The notes: generated by a model not told the origin, from the letters alone. Shown: positions 51,971 through 60,947, numbered from the stretch's first letter. The stretch: DNA of 64,000 nucleotides from Allomuricauda ruestringensis DSM 13258 (GCF_000224085.1 NC_015945.1:1065501-1129500), one strand, 5' to 3'. Numbers and translations: made by a program.

Positions 51971-53386
51971 TTACAAGCTTTTTGGGTTAATGGCCAAACT
52001 CCTGAACAGCATGGCCTTGGCGTAAAAATATTTGTTCTGCATCTCGTTTCGCTTCAAGTAAGCATCAATGAGTTTGCTTTCCCTGGAATTGATCAAGAAC
52101 AGGGAGCTTTCACCAAAACTGAATTTTCGTTCCTCTGCATTTAACAAGGTTGAATAATCGTTTACAATATCTGCAATCAACTGGTTTTGTTGGGTATACG
52201 AGTCCAGTTCGTTATAAATGGCGATTACCTTGTTCTGTATTTCTACTTGGGCATTGTCTCTTTCGTATTCGGCATCCCTAAGTTTAAATTTGGCCAGTTT
52301 TAGGTCTCCGCGCTCTTTCCGCAGAAAAATGGGCATCTGAAAACTTAACCCAGCCTTATAGTTCTCGGTAACAAAGGAATTCATCAACTCGGGGGTTTCT
52401 GTTATAAAATTGTATTCTGCCTTTAGTTTTGGCAATAATTTATTCGATTTTAAACGCTTGTCCACCGTCAAGCCTTCAATTTTATAGTCCAAAGACATTA
52501 GTTTGGGATGTGTTTCCAGATTAAAGCTATCCAATGGCACACCTTCTATTTCCAAGGTTGAATTGATGTCCATTTCTGGTTCCAAGTTTGGTCTTATACC
52601 CACTTGAAGCTCTACCGGCACGTCCTCAATCCATAAAAAATTGCCCAGCTCCAACGATTTTTTCATCAATTTGACCTTGGCCTGCTGATAGCCCAAGTCT
52701 CTGTTCCGAACGGCGATTTTAGCCTCTACTGTATCAATCATGGCAATATCTCCAGCCAAGGCACTCTCTTTGATACCTTGAAAACGCACTTCGGCATTCT
52801 CCAAAAAATTTTTGTATACCTCAGCATCTCTATAGGCTTGCAACCAATCAAAGTAGGCGAGTGAAGCATCGTACAAAACCTTGTTCACCTGTAAATCTTG
52901 TTCTGCTTTGGACTGTTCCCTGAAAAATTTGGCTTTTCTGAGGGTGGCCATACGTTCGTTTATCCAAAACCCCTGCAACACGGACATGGACACTCCTGCA
53001 CTGTACAGACCATCTTCGGGCAAGGTTTCATCAGGATTTAGATAATATCCTTCATTCTGCTGAAAATTTCCCTTAAGCTCAATACCAAACCAGGTTGGGA
53101 TTTTAAAAGTGGTATTCAACCGGTCCCAATATTCGGTTCCCTTAAACTCCTTTCTATCAAAATCCACCTCTACCTTGGGATCAAAACCTCCTCTGGCTTT
53201 CATTAGGTTAGCCTGCCCAATAGCAATGTTCAATTGGGCCTGTTTGGCAATGGGATGGTATTTTTTTACATAGCCCAAGTACTCCTTAAACCCAAGCACC
53301 AAGGAATCTTGCTGAGCGTAAAAAATGCTTACAGTAAAGAAAAAGAGGGTGCAAAATAAAAGTAATCTTCTATTTCTTTTTGGCAT
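51971..53386 (-). CDS. TolC-family outer membrane efflux protein
   Basis: 471 residues from the ATG starting MPKRNRRLLLFCTLFF; an upstream frame of 27 codons overlaps the HlyD gene and is not signal-like. Signal peptide ending IFYAQQ, then the two helical-barrel repeats of the OEP family (AQLNIAIGQANLMKARGG, AEQDLQVNKVLYDASLAYFDWLQAY, AKFKLRDAEYERDNAQVEIQNKVIAIYNEL). It is the outer membrane channel of the adjacent HlyD-ABC export system; its start overlaps the hlyD 3' end by 17 bases. Confidence 0.92.
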   Translation of the reverse strand: MPKRNRRLLLFCTLFFFTVSIFYAQQDSLVLGFKEYLGYVKKYHPIAKQAQLNIAIGQANLMKARGGFDPKVEVDFDRKEFKGTEYWDRLNTTFKIPTWFGIELKGNFQQNEGYYLNPDETLPEDGLYSAGVSMSVLQGFWINERMATLRKAKFFREQSKAEQDLQVNKVLYDASLAYFDWLQAYRDAEVYKNFLENAEVRFQGIKESALAGDIAMIDTVEAKIAVRNRDLGYQQAKVKLMKKSLELGNFLWIEDVPVELQVGIRPNLEPEMDINSTLEIEGVPLDSFNLETHPKLMSLDYKIEGLTVDKRLKSNKLLPKLKAEYNFITETPELMNSFVTENYKAGLSFQMPIFLRKERGDLKLAKFKLRDAEYERDNAQVEIQNKVIAIYNELDSYTQQNQLIADIVNDYSTLLNAEERKFSFGESSLFLINSRESKLIDAYLKRNEMQNKYFYAKAMLFRSLAINPKSL

Positions 53387-54725
53387 CTGTACTTGTATTT
53401 TGGGGTTGATAATAATTTGGTGGGAAGCCATTGAGCTGTCTCCACAGTTCATACCAAATAGGAACATCTTCCAATAGGGCCATGGTACTGGCCCCAGAAC
53501 CTACACGAATATCTTTTGGCCAAGGAGCCTCTTCCTCGTCCGGGGCCAAAAGCACTCTATACTTACCGTTTGGACTGATAAAGTTCTCAATAGCGACCAC
53601 CTTACCTCCAAAGGTTCCGTAGGAAACGTTGGGCCAACCACTGAATACTATGGCGGGCCAACCATCAAACTGGATACGCACCTTTTCGTCCACATGGATC
53701 AACGGAAGATCTATGGGGTCAACAAAAGTTTCTACGGCGATATCGTAATCCGAAGGCATTATCCCGACCAATTGCGCCCCTTCTTTAAAAGTCTCCCCAA
53801 TACCGGATTGTATGGCTTTGGTGATATAGCCATTTTGAGGCGCTTTGATATAGAGCATTTTGTTCCTCATTTCATAATTGGTGTACTGGTTCTCTAGTTT
53901 GGTGACCTGTGCTTCCGAATCAAATTGGTTGGATTGTGCCGTATAGAGATCACTCTGCGCTTTGGAAATTTTGTCGGAGTACTCTGCCCTTACCCTATTT
54001 ATTTCCACCTGTGCATTGATCACATTGTTTTTACTGGCCAACAATTTGTTTTCTTGGCTTATAAGTTTGGCCTGCGTCTCTTGCAGTTTCAATCGCTTTT
54101 CTTCTACATCGGTAACCGCTTTTAACCCTTCTTCCTGTAACTTTTCGGTACGGTCGTACTGGCGTTGGGCTATTAAAATATTGGTCTTGGCCGCTTCAAG
54201 GTCAATGCTGTCGCTTTCCACTTTCAATTTGGACTGCATTAGTTTGTTTCTGGTCTGTTCCAGTTTTAAGCCGAGTTCTTGATTAAGGGCTCTGATCTGT
54301 TGGTTCAAGGCTTTTACCTTTTCTTGGTAAGAGGACACGGACATGGTTTTCGCCTTGATCTGTTGCCCGGTACGCTCCACTAGGTCGGGGTCGAAATACT
54401 CACTTTTTATCTCTGATATGAACAGGATCGTATCTCCCTTTTCAACATAATCCCCCTCCCTAACATACCACTTTTCAATGCGTCCGGGAATCGGAGATTG
54501 AATGGTTTGTGGTCTTTGGTCCGGGGTTAACGTTGTTAGGTATCCCCTACCAGAAATATTCTGGGTCCACGGTAGGAACATCATCAAAAGCACTATAATG
54601 GAAAAGGATGCCAAAAAGCGATTGAATTGCTTGTAGTGCCTTTTATGAAAGACTTTTTTACCTGCCTTATAGCCGGTAAGGTCTACTTTCTCGTTCAATT
54701 TATTATTTGAAGAAATGTTCAGCAT
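53370..54725 (-). CDS. HlyD-family membrane fusion protein
   Basis: 451 residues. N-terminal membrane helix (RFLASFSIIVLLMMFLPW), a lipoyl-like half domain (IPGRIEKWYVREGDYVEKGDTILFI), a very long coiled coil (about 115-275: LNQQIRALNQELGLKLEQTRNKL and LQETQAKLISQENKLLASKNN) and a second lipoyl half and beta-barrel part (LYIKAPQNGYITKAIQSG). It links an inner-membrane ABC component to the TolC channel. It starts 5 bases after the ABC gene, in the same operon. Confidence 0.94.
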   Translation of the reverse strand: MLNISSNNKLNEKVDLTGYKAGKKVFHKRHYKQFNRFLASFSIIVLLMMFLPWTQNISGRGYLTTLTPDQRPQTIQSPIPGRIEKWYVREGDYVEKGDTILFISEIKSEYFDPDLVERTGQQIKAKTMSVSSYQEKVKALNQQIRALNQELGLKLEQTRNKLMQSKLKVESDSIDLEAAKTNILIAQRQYDRTEKLQEEGLKAVTDVEEKRLKLQETQAKLISQENKLLASKNNVINAQVEINRVRAEYSDKISKAQSDLYTAQSNQFDSEAQVTKLENQYTNYEMRNKMLYIKAPQNGYITKAIQSGIGETFKEGAQLVGIMPSDYDIAVETFVDPIDLPLIHVDEKVRIQFDGWPAIVFSGWPNVSYGTFGGKVVAIENFISPNGKYRVLLAPDEEEAPWPKDIRVGSGASTMALLEDVPIWYELWRQLNGFPPNYYQPQNTSTDAKKK

Positions 54726-54730
54726 GAACT

Positions 54731-56398
54731 CTATTTTACGTTGATCAATCTACCTTTATCCATTCGAATCACCTGATTGCAGCGACTTGCCCATTTTGGG
54801 TTTTCACTGACTATGACCAAGGCCCACCCATTGGCAGAGTCGGCTAAAAAGTCCATCATCCTTTCCGTATCCTCTTCATTATATTGCTCCAAAGGGTCTT
54901 TTAAAATCATTAGCTTAGGTCTGGTTACAATGCTTCTGGCCAAAACAATTTTTCTGGAAATAAAATCAGGGATCTTTTTCCCTTCAGGATATAAAATGGT
55001 TTTAAGTCCATGCGGCTGCTCTTTTACAAACTGTGTAAGACTTACTTTTTCGAGCGCCCAATACACATCTTCCATGGGAATATCCTTATTACCGAATGTA
55101 ATATTATCCAATAGGGTTCCTTCAAATGGATATTCCTCGTTTAGGGAATGACCTAAATAGGAGCGGTATTGGCTTAATTTTATTCCTTGGATCGCCACAT
55201 TGTTCACATATATTTTTCCTTCATCCGGCTCTAGTATGCCAGCTATCATTCTTAGCAAGGTGGATCTTCCCGATCCGCTCTTTCCTTGTATCAATAATTT
55301 GGTATCGGGCCGGACGGTGAGCGATAAATGGTCTATTATCTTTTTGTCCATCCCTGGAACCTTGTAAACAATATCTTCAAGCTCTACTGTTAAGCCTTCA
55401 TTATCTTTAAATGGTGTTTCTCCATTTTGGGGCTCTATTTCTTTATCCACGACCTGTCCCATTTTTTCCAAAGAGGTCAATAGGTCGTAAAACGTTTCAA
55501 GGCCCAAGATCATTTTCTCAACAGAACTGATTACCAATAAAATAATGATTTCCGCCGCTACAAACTGACCTATGTTCATCTGCTGATCCAAAACCAACAA
55601 CCCGCCAATCAACAATAAGCCTGCTGTTACCAAGACCTTAAAGCCTATCATTTGAATAAACTGCAAGACCAATACTCTAAAATGGCTTTCCCTTGCCTCT
55701 AAGTACTCCTCGACCAAGGTGTCGTTTTTGTCCAACGCATGAGAGGTTTTTCCCGAAAGCTTGAAACTGACAATGGAACGGGCAATTTCTTGTACCCAAT
55801 GTGCTACCTTATATTTGATCTTGGACTCTTCCAAACTTGTGTCCAACCCCCTTTGTGCCGTAAACTTGAACACAATGTAGATGAGCAAAAGGAGCAATAA
55901 ACCATAAATGATAAAGAAAGGATGGTAGAAAGAGAGCAGCAACAACCCAAATATTATCTGCAACAATGCCGCTGGAAAATCAATAAGTATTTTGGACAGC
56001 GATTTTTGTACCGTAAGTGTATCAAAAAAACGATTGGCAAGCTCTGGTGGGTAATAATATCGGAGTTCGCTCATTTTTATTTTTGGAAAACGGTAAGCAA
56101 ACTCAAATGAAGACCTTGTAAAGATTTTTTGCTGAAGGTTTTCAATAATCCGTATCTGCATTAACTGAAGCATCCCCACAAACGCAACCCCAAGGGTAAC
56201 CAATACCACAAGCACGATCCAAGATGTACTCACCCTGGCTCCCTGTATAAGATTGATTATGGCCTGTATACCCAAGGGGAGAGATAGGTTGACCAAACCC
56301 GCAAAAATAGCGTAGTAAAATATTTGAAAAATGTCCTTTTTGTCCAAGGTAAGCAGCCCCATTAATCGCTGCCAAGCTGTGAGTATTTGTTTAGCCAT
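54731..56398 (-). CDS. ABC exporter with catalytically degenerate ATPase domain
   Basis: 555 residues. N-terminal six-helix exporter domain, C-terminal ATP-binding domain. Walker A is GKSGSGRST, with Arg378 replacing the invariant Lys; the LSGGQ signature region reads IPDFISRK; Walker B is LMILKDPLEQ, so the Asp is Lys500 and the catalytic Glu is Asp501; the switch His position is Glu532 (VIVSENPKW). I checked these in the nucleotide sequence. The domain is full length, so it is not a decayed pseudogene, but ATP hydrolysis looks impaired. It sits in TetR-ABC-HlyD-TolC; the hydrophobic domain and neighbours suggest type-1-like export. A second ATPase partner is not encoded nearby. Confidence 0.93.
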   Translation of the reverse strand: MAKQILTAWQRLMGLLTLDKKDIFQIFYYAIFAGLVNLSLPLGIQAIINLIQGARVSTSWIVLVVLVTLGVAFVGMLQLMQIRIIENLQQKIFTRSSFEFAYRFPKIKMSELRYYYPPELANRFFDTLTVQKSLSKILIDFPAALLQIIFGLLLLSFYHPFFIIYGLLLLLLIYIVFKFTAQRGLDTSLEESKIKYKVAHWVQEIARSIVSFKLSGKTSHALDKNDTLVEEYLEARESHFRVLVLQFIQMIGFKVLVTAGLLLIGGLLVLDQQMNIGQFVAAEIIILLVISSVEKMILGLETFYDLLTSLEKMGQVVDKEIEPQNGETPFKDNEGLTVELEDIVYKVPGMDKKIIDHLSLTVRPDTKLLIQGKSGSGRSTLLRMIAGILEPDEGKIYVNNVAIQGIKLSQYRSYLGHSLNEEYPFEGTLLDNITFGNKDIPMEDVYWALEKVSLTQFVKEQPHGLKTILYPEGKKIPDFISRKIVLARSIVTRPKLMILKDPLEQYNEEDTERMMDFLADSANGWALVIVSENPKWASRCNQVIRMDKGRLINVK

Positions 56399-57077
56399 TT
56401 ACTTTTTGATTTAGTGTCCGGAATATGAGGTCCGTAAAAAAGTCCGTAGGGGTAATTTTTTTGTTACAGTTTGTAAGCGTCGGAAAATGTGCCTTTAAAA
56501 AATACTGATGAAGCGAACCTTCCAGAACGGTACTGGCCAAACTTACGGGATATCCGTAATTTTCATCCACGGCCGAAATCATGTCGCTCAAGCGGTTTAC
56601 CAATCTTTTACAAATAATGAAATAACCATCCTTGCTCTCATTGTTTATTTCTTTAACCAAATAGGATTTGGAATATTCATTGATAATAAGCCGGTTCAGT
56701 GCTACTTCGTTCACATGTGTGATTGAACTATCCTCCTCAACATTTTGGGTGAGCACCTCTATCGCCTTTTCCAATTTCTTGACCGGGTCGGAAATACCGT
56801 TTGTGGCAAAGACCATGCGATATTCTACCCACCCCCAATACCAAGTGGCCAAATAGAGCAACAGTTTGTGCTTGTTCTCAAAATAGCGGTAAATGGAACT
56901 TTCGTTGGAACTGATCTTTACACCCAATTTTTTGAACGTAAAGTTTTCAAACCCCATTTCATCAATCATCAAAATACTCTGTTCAACAATATTCTTGCCC
57001 AAAGTTGAAGATTCAGGATCCTTTATATAAAGCTTTTCATTGACCCCAATTTTAAGAGACTGCATCAATAACTCCAT
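56391..57077 (-). CDS. TetR-family regulator of the export operon
   Basis: 228 residues from the ATG starting MELLMQSLKIGVNEKLY; the open frame upstream is likely leader. Helix-turn-helix FENFTFKKLGVKISSNESSIYRYFENKHKLL and an all-helical ligand domain after it (with LAEW-like LATWYWGWVEYRM). The 3' end overlaps the ABC gene by 8 bases, so the regulator and exporter are translationally coupled. A TATATTTG -7 box lies 27 bases upstream. Ligand unknown. Confidence 0.88.
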   Translation of the reverse strand: MELLMQSLKIGVNEKLYIKDPESSTLGKNIVEQSILMIDEMGFENFTFKKLGVKISSNESSIYRYFENKHKLLLYLATWYWGWVEYRMVFATNGISDPVKKLEKAIEVLTQNVEEDSSITHVNEVALNRLIINEYSKSYLVKEINNESKDGYFIICKRLVNRLSDMISAVDENYGYPVSLASTVLEGSLHQYFLKAHFPTLTNCNKKITPTDFFTDLIFRTLNQKVNG

Positions 57078-57103
57078 TACATCACTTTTAAAATATAGTC
57101 TCG

Positions 57104-57111
57104 CAAATATA
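57104..57111 (-). promoter_or_regulatory. Bacteroidota -7 box (TATATTTG) for the export operon
   Basis: Reverse-strand TATATTTG, 27 bases before the TetR ATG. A TTG lies 13 bases upstream of it, closer than usual. Confidence 0.55.
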
Positions 57112-57178
57112 AAAGTATTACTATCAATGTATAGCACTTTAACTTTCAATTAACTCTTGTGTTTTTCTCTTATTTTTG

Positions 57179-57760
57179 ATGGGAAAACAAATGGAAATGC
57201 AAAAACATAGATGCGGATGGTGCCTTGGAGACCCTTTGTATGAAGCCTACCATGATACGGAATGGGGCGTTCCCGTGAAGGACGATGCCACATTGTTCGA
57301 ATTTTTGATTTTGGAGACGTTTCAGGCGGGATTGAGCTGGATTACCGTATTACGAAAGCGTGAAAATTTCAGAAAAGCTTTTGATTATTTTGACTACAAG
57401 AAAATTGCTAGCTATGATCAAGGCAAAATTGATGAACTACTACAAGACCCCGGAATCATCAGAAATAAACTGAAGGTGAACGCCACCGTTTCCAACGCAA
57501 ATGCTTTTATGGAAATTCAAGAGGAGTTTGGTAGTTTTAGCAAATACATTTGGGGCTTTGTGGAGAACAAACCCATTAAAAATAAGCTGCAAAATTACAA
57601 AAATGCTCCTGCAACCACCTCACTTTCAGATACCATCAGCAAAGATTTAAAAAAAAGAGGGTTCAAATTTGTAGGGAGTACCGTTATTTATGCCCACATG
57701 CAGGCCACTGGCATGGTAAACGACCACGAAGTAAATTGTTTTAGGTACCATGAAGTGTAA
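57179..57760 (+). CDS. tag: DNA-3-methyladenine glycosylase I
   Basis: 193 residues. The HhH-GPD Tag fold is recognisable: HRCGWCLGDPLYEAYHDTEWGVPVKDD, FQAGLSWITVLRKRENFRKAF, and zinc ligands Cys (RCGWC) and His (near IYAHMQATGMVNDHEVNCF). It excises 3-methyladenine from alkylated DNA. The ATG at 57179 directly abuts a TATTTTTG -7 box, so the ATG at 57191 (MEMQKHRCGW) is a plausible true start. It is divergent from the TetR operon. Confidence 0.94.
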   Translation: MGKQMEMQKHRCGWCLGDPLYEAYHDTEWGVPVKDDATLFEFLILETFQAGLSWITVLRKRENFRKAFDYFDYKKIASYDQGKIDELLQDPGIIRNKLKVNATVSNANAFMEIQEEFGSFSKYIWGFVENKPIKNKLQNYKNAPATTSLSDTISKDLKKRGFKFVGSTVIYAHMQATGMVNDHEVNCFRYHEV

Positions 57761-57793
57761 CTATATCTTCCAATAATGCTAGGCATTGTGCAA

Positions 57794-58450
57794 TTACCCC
57801 CGTAAAATCTCCACAAACTCTTTTCTGGGAATCAATTCAGCGCCCAAACTTTCCAAATGATTGGTATGCACTTGACAATCGATAAGCTCATATCCCTTTT
57901 TATCCAGTTCCTTCGCCATTTTTATGAATGCAAACTTGGAGGCATTCGGTCTAAAACTGAACATACTTTCCCCACAGAACACATGGCCTAGATCAACACC
58001 GTACAAACCACCCACAAGCTCATCGCCTTCCCAAACCTCAAAAGATTTGGCATGCCCTTTTTTGTATAAATTCATGTAGGCTGTTTTCATTTCGGGGGTT
58101 ATCCATGTACCGTCTTGTCCTTTTCGTTCAATTTTGGCGCAATGGTCAATCACCTGCTCAAAACAAGTGTTCTGGGTAAGGGCAAACGCTCCATCACGAA
58201 TTATTTTCCGCATACTTTTGGACACTTTTACCTTATTGGGAAAAAGAACCATACGCGGGTCGGGGGTCCACCAAAGAATCAAGGAATCATCATTGAACCA
58301 GGGGAAAATTCCGTTTTTGTAGGCCAATAACAATCTTTCTGGAGACAAATCACCTCCAACGGCAAGCAACCCATCTTCACTGGCAGTATCAACAGGAGGA
58401 AACTCCAATCTTTTGCTCAAAAAATGTAATGGGGTATTTTCCAAGGTCAA
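57794..58450 (-). CDS. aat: Leucyl/phenylalanyl-tRNA--protein transferase
   Basis: 218 residues. Core LLAVGGDLSPERLLLAYKNGIFPWF and LWWTPDPRMVLFP are diagnostic of Aat, as are YGVDLGHVFCGESMFS and LIDCQVHTNHLESLGAE. It adds Leu or Phe to basic N-termini, marking proteins for ClpAP. There is no ATG in the N-terminal region; the best start is a TTG giving TLENTPLHFLSKRLEFPP. It follows a DUF3127 gene on the same strand, with a terminator between them. Confidence 0.95.
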   Translation of the reverse strand: MTLENTPLHFLSKRLEFPPVDTASEDGLLAVGGDLSPERLLLAYKNGIFPWFNDDSLILWWTPDPRMVLFPNKVKVSKSMRKIIRDGAFALTQNTCFEQVIDHCAKIERKGQDGTWITPEMKTAYMNLYKKGHAKSFEVWEGDELVGGLYGVDLGHVFCGESMFSFRPNASKFAFIKMAKELDKKGYELIDCQVHTNHLESLGAELIPRKEFVEILRG

Positions 58451-58485
58451 TTTTTTCTAAAAATACAAATAGGTCCAAAAACAAG

Positions 58486-58515
58486 AAAATCCGAACCAAG
58501 AGGTCCGGATTTTTA
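58486..58515 (-). terminator. Terminator after the DUF3127 gene
   Basis: AAAATCCGaACC / GGTcCGGATTTT stem with loop AAGA, flanked by T-tracts on both strands; lies between the DUF3127 stop and the aat start. Confidence 0.8.
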
Positions 58516-58538
58516 TTGTAAAATATCTCTCTCTTCTA

Positions 58539-58916
58539 TTAAAAAGGAAGGTCATCATGGTCTTCCTCATTCAGGTCATCTGCTGGTTCAAAAGCTTCCA
58601 TCGGCGGAACGGGAGGCATGTTATCCGTACTTTGCTCTTGTTGCAGGTTTTCAATTCTCCACCCTTGAATAGAGTTAAAATATTTGGTTTCCCCTTGTGG
58701 GTTCACCCACTCTCTTCCTCTTAGGTTTATACTGATTTTTACCATTTGACCAACGCTGTAGCTGTTTAGCAAATCGCACTTATCTTGAACAAATTCCACC
58801 AATATGTGTTGTGGATATTGTTCCTCAGTTGTTACGACTACCTCTCTTTTTCTGAAACCGTTGTTGCCGTATGTCTTGGTCTCATCTATCATTTTGATTC
58901 TTCCCTGAACTTCCAT
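58539..58916 (-). CDS. DUF3127 protein with an SSB-like acidic C-terminal tip
   Basis: 125 residues. The N-terminal 85 residues match DUF3127 (MEVQGRIKMIDETKTYG, FRKREVVVTTEEQYPQHILVEFVQDK), an OB-fold-like domain. A disordered linker ends with the acidic tip DHDDLPF, the same pattern as the protein-interacting tail of single-stranded DNA-binding protein (DDDIPF). A role in DNA maintenance with SSB partners is therefore possible but inferred. It is on the reverse strand, divergent from the histidine kinase gene. Confidence 0.88.
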   Translation of the reverse strand: MEVQGRIKMIDETKTYGNNGFRKREVVVTTEEQYPQHILVEFVQDKCDLLNSYSVGQMVKISINLRGREWVNPQGETKYFNSIQGWRIENLQQEQSTDNMPPVPPMEAFEPADDLNEEDHDDLPF

Positions 58917-59038
58917 GCAATGTTAATTTTTGTTGAAAATCCAAAAGTACATAAAATGAATTCCATGGGCAGACGTTATTTCAACTAACTATCAACATGT
59001 TTTCCATTTACCTATCTTTAAACAGAATTTGACCACCA

Positions 59039-60190
59039 ATGAACTTTAGTCCTAAAAGGAAAACTTCCAACATTACAATGCTGATTGCAGCATTCGTTAT
59101 TGTGAGTCTTATTTTATGGAACACCAATAGTTTTTTTAAAAAGTTCAAGGAAGAGGAACGTCTAAAAATGGAAATCTGGGCTACGGCCCAATTGGAACTC
59201 ATCCAATCCTCCATAGATCAAGAGTTGGGAAACCTTACCCTTAAAGTTTTGGGGAACAACACCTCCACACCCATGATTTTGATGAACGAGGAGGGTTCTT
59301 ACAAAACACATAATATTTCTGAGGACAAGGTAACCGACAGTATATACATTCGAAAAAAGATTGAACAGTTCAAAAGTGAAAATGAACCGATACAGATAAT
59401 TCAAGAAGATGAATTATTGGAGACGTTGTACTATGGCAATTCTGAGGTTTTGAACAAATTAAAGTACTACCCATTGGCCCTACTGTTGATTATTTTCTTG
59501 TTCGGTGCGGTCATCTTCTTTTTCTTTAGAACGAACCGGGCTTCGGAACAAAACAAACTTTGGGCTGGAATGGCCAAGGAAACGGCACATCAAATTGGAA
59601 CACCGCTTACCTCCTTATTGGGTTGGAACGAACTCTTGAAATCGGAAGACATCAATCCCGAAGTAACCCAAGAAATTGCTAAGGACATCGATCGTTTGCA
59701 GACCATTACAGAACGCTTTTCCAAAATTGGGTCAATTCCCGAATTACGTGAGCACGATATTGTGGCCGAAACCAAAAAGGCCTACGAATATTTGAAACAG
59801 CGTAGTTCCAAATTGGTACACTTTTCCTTTAGTTCCAATATGGAGGAGGCTTATGTTTTAATGAATCCACCCTTGTACAACTGGAGCATAGAGAATCTTG
59901 TAAAAAATGGCATCGATGCCATGAAGGGCAAAGGAAACATTGCCATCCAAATTGAAAAAAAGGGACAAAATATACATATTTTGGTGTCGGATACAGGCCA
60001 CGGCATACCCAAAAGCGACTTTCAGAACATATTTAATCCAGGGGTTACTTCGAAGCAAAGAGGCTGGGGATTAGGGCTTTCGTTGGTAAAAAGAATTGTT
60101 GAAGAGTACCATAAAGGAAAAATTAAAGTATTTTCGTCTAGTAAAGAAGGAACTATCATGCAAATTTCCCTACGAGCAATAGAAAAATAA
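59039..60190 (+). CDS. Orphan sensor histidine kinase
   Basis: 383 residues. Two membrane helices (ITMLIAAFVIVSLILW and LALLLIIFLFGAVIFFFF) flank a roughly 120-residue extracytoplasmic sensor. The phospho-acceptor His is in MAKETAHQIGTPLTSLLGW, and the HATPase carries an N box (NWSIENLVKNGIDAM), G1 (VSDTGHGIPKSD) and G2 (GWGLGLSLVKRIV). The H-Q-I-G-T-P variant of the H box is seen in some Bacteroidota kinases. No response regulator is adjacent. It is followed at 3 bases by a small zinc-ribbon membrane protein. Confidence 0.93.
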   Translation: MNFSPKRKTSNITMLIAAFVIVSLILWNTNSFFKKFKEEERLKMEIWATAQLELIQSSIDQELGNLTLKVLGNNTSTPMILMNEEGSYKTHNISEDKVTDSIYIRKKIEQFKSENEPIQIIQEDELLETLYYGNSEVLNKLKYYPLALLLIIFLFGAVIFFFFRTNRASEQNKLWAGMAKETAHQIGTPLTSLLGWNELLKSEDINPEVTQEIAKDIDRLQTITERFSKIGSIPELREHDIVAETKKAYEYLKQRSSKLVHFSFSSNMEEAYVLMNPPLYNWSIENLVKNGIDAMKGKGNIAIQIEKKGQNIHILVSDTGHGIPKSDFQNIFNPGVTSKQRGWGLGLSLVKRIVEEYHKGKIKVFSSSKEGTIMQISLRAIEK

Positions 60191-60193
60191 GTT

Positions 60194-60538
60194 ATGGCCA
60201 AGGAAAAACAACTTGTAATACAAGAAGCTGATATCACCAACAATTGCCCCGAATGTTTTAATCAGGAACTTAAGATTACATTTTACCAAAAACACACTTT
60301 TAATGCACTGTACCACAGAACTACAGGTGTTGTAACACATGAAATCAAGTGTAAAAAGTGTAATTCGGTTATTTACCCTGTAAACTGGACACAGGATATT
60401 GAGCGGGTTTTTGACTACTACAACAAACTGGTAAAGCCAGATAGACCCGCTGTACGGTTTACCATGCTGTTCTTTATTGTTTTGGTATTGATGCTATGCA
60501 TGGTAGCAGCAGGTGTATATTTTTATTTGGAAAGCTAA
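60194..60538 (+). CDS. Small membrane protein with zinc-ribbon-like Cys pairs
   Basis: 114 residues. Two C-x2-C pairs (NNCPECFNQ and IKCKKCNSV) could bind zinc; they precede a C-terminal membrane helix (FTMLFFIVLVLMLCMVAAGVYF). No enzyme signature. The gene is 3 bases after the histidine kinase and overlaps the convergent HIT gene by 4 bases; partner function with the kinase is possible but untested. Confidence 0.8.
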   Translation: MAKEKQLVIQEADITNNCPECFNQELKITFYQKHTFNALYHRTTGVVTHEIKCKKCNSVIYPVNWTQDIERVFDYYNKLVKPDRPAVRFTMLFFIVLVLMLCMVAAGVYFYLES

Positions 60539-60924
60539 ATATTTGACCTGATCGCTTCGGCCACGGCCTCGAACTCTTCTGTGGTAAGGCTTTCCTTATG
60601 TTGGAAAGTGGCATTTGCCATATTTTGAAGTGGAATGAGATGAACGTGCACATGGGGCACCTCCAGGCCAATAACCGACATTCCCACACGTTTGCAAGGC
60701 ACGGCCTTTTCAATGGCAAGTCCCACTTTTCGTGAAAAAGCCATGAGTTTCAAGTAAGATTCCTCATCAAGGTCCATAATCTTGTCCACTTCTTTCTTGG
60801 GAACACATAAGGTATGCCCTTTGGAGTTTGGGTTGATATCCAAAAAAGCAAAGTTATCATCATCCTCCGCAATTTTATAACTTGGTATTTCCCCATTGAT
60901 GATTTTTGTGAAGATACTGGCCAT
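60535..60924 (-). CDS. HIT-family nucleotide hydrolase/transferase
   Basis: 129 residues. The histidine triad is VPHVHVHLIPL near the C-terminal third, with the N-terminal blocks IFTKIINGEIPSYKIAEDDDNFAFLDINP. Hint-type enzymes hydrolyse adenosine phosphoramidates and related dinucleotides. It is on the same strand as greA with a terminator between them. Confidence 0.94.
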   Translation of the reverse strand: MASIFTKIINGEIPSYKIAEDDDNFAFLDINPNSKGHTLCVPKKEVDKIMDLDEESYLKLMAFSRKVGLAIEKAVPCKRVGMSVIGLEVPHVHVHLIPLQNMANATFQHKESLTTEEFEAVAEAIRSNI

Positions 60925-60947
60925 TTTGATTCGGTTTTAAAATAAAA

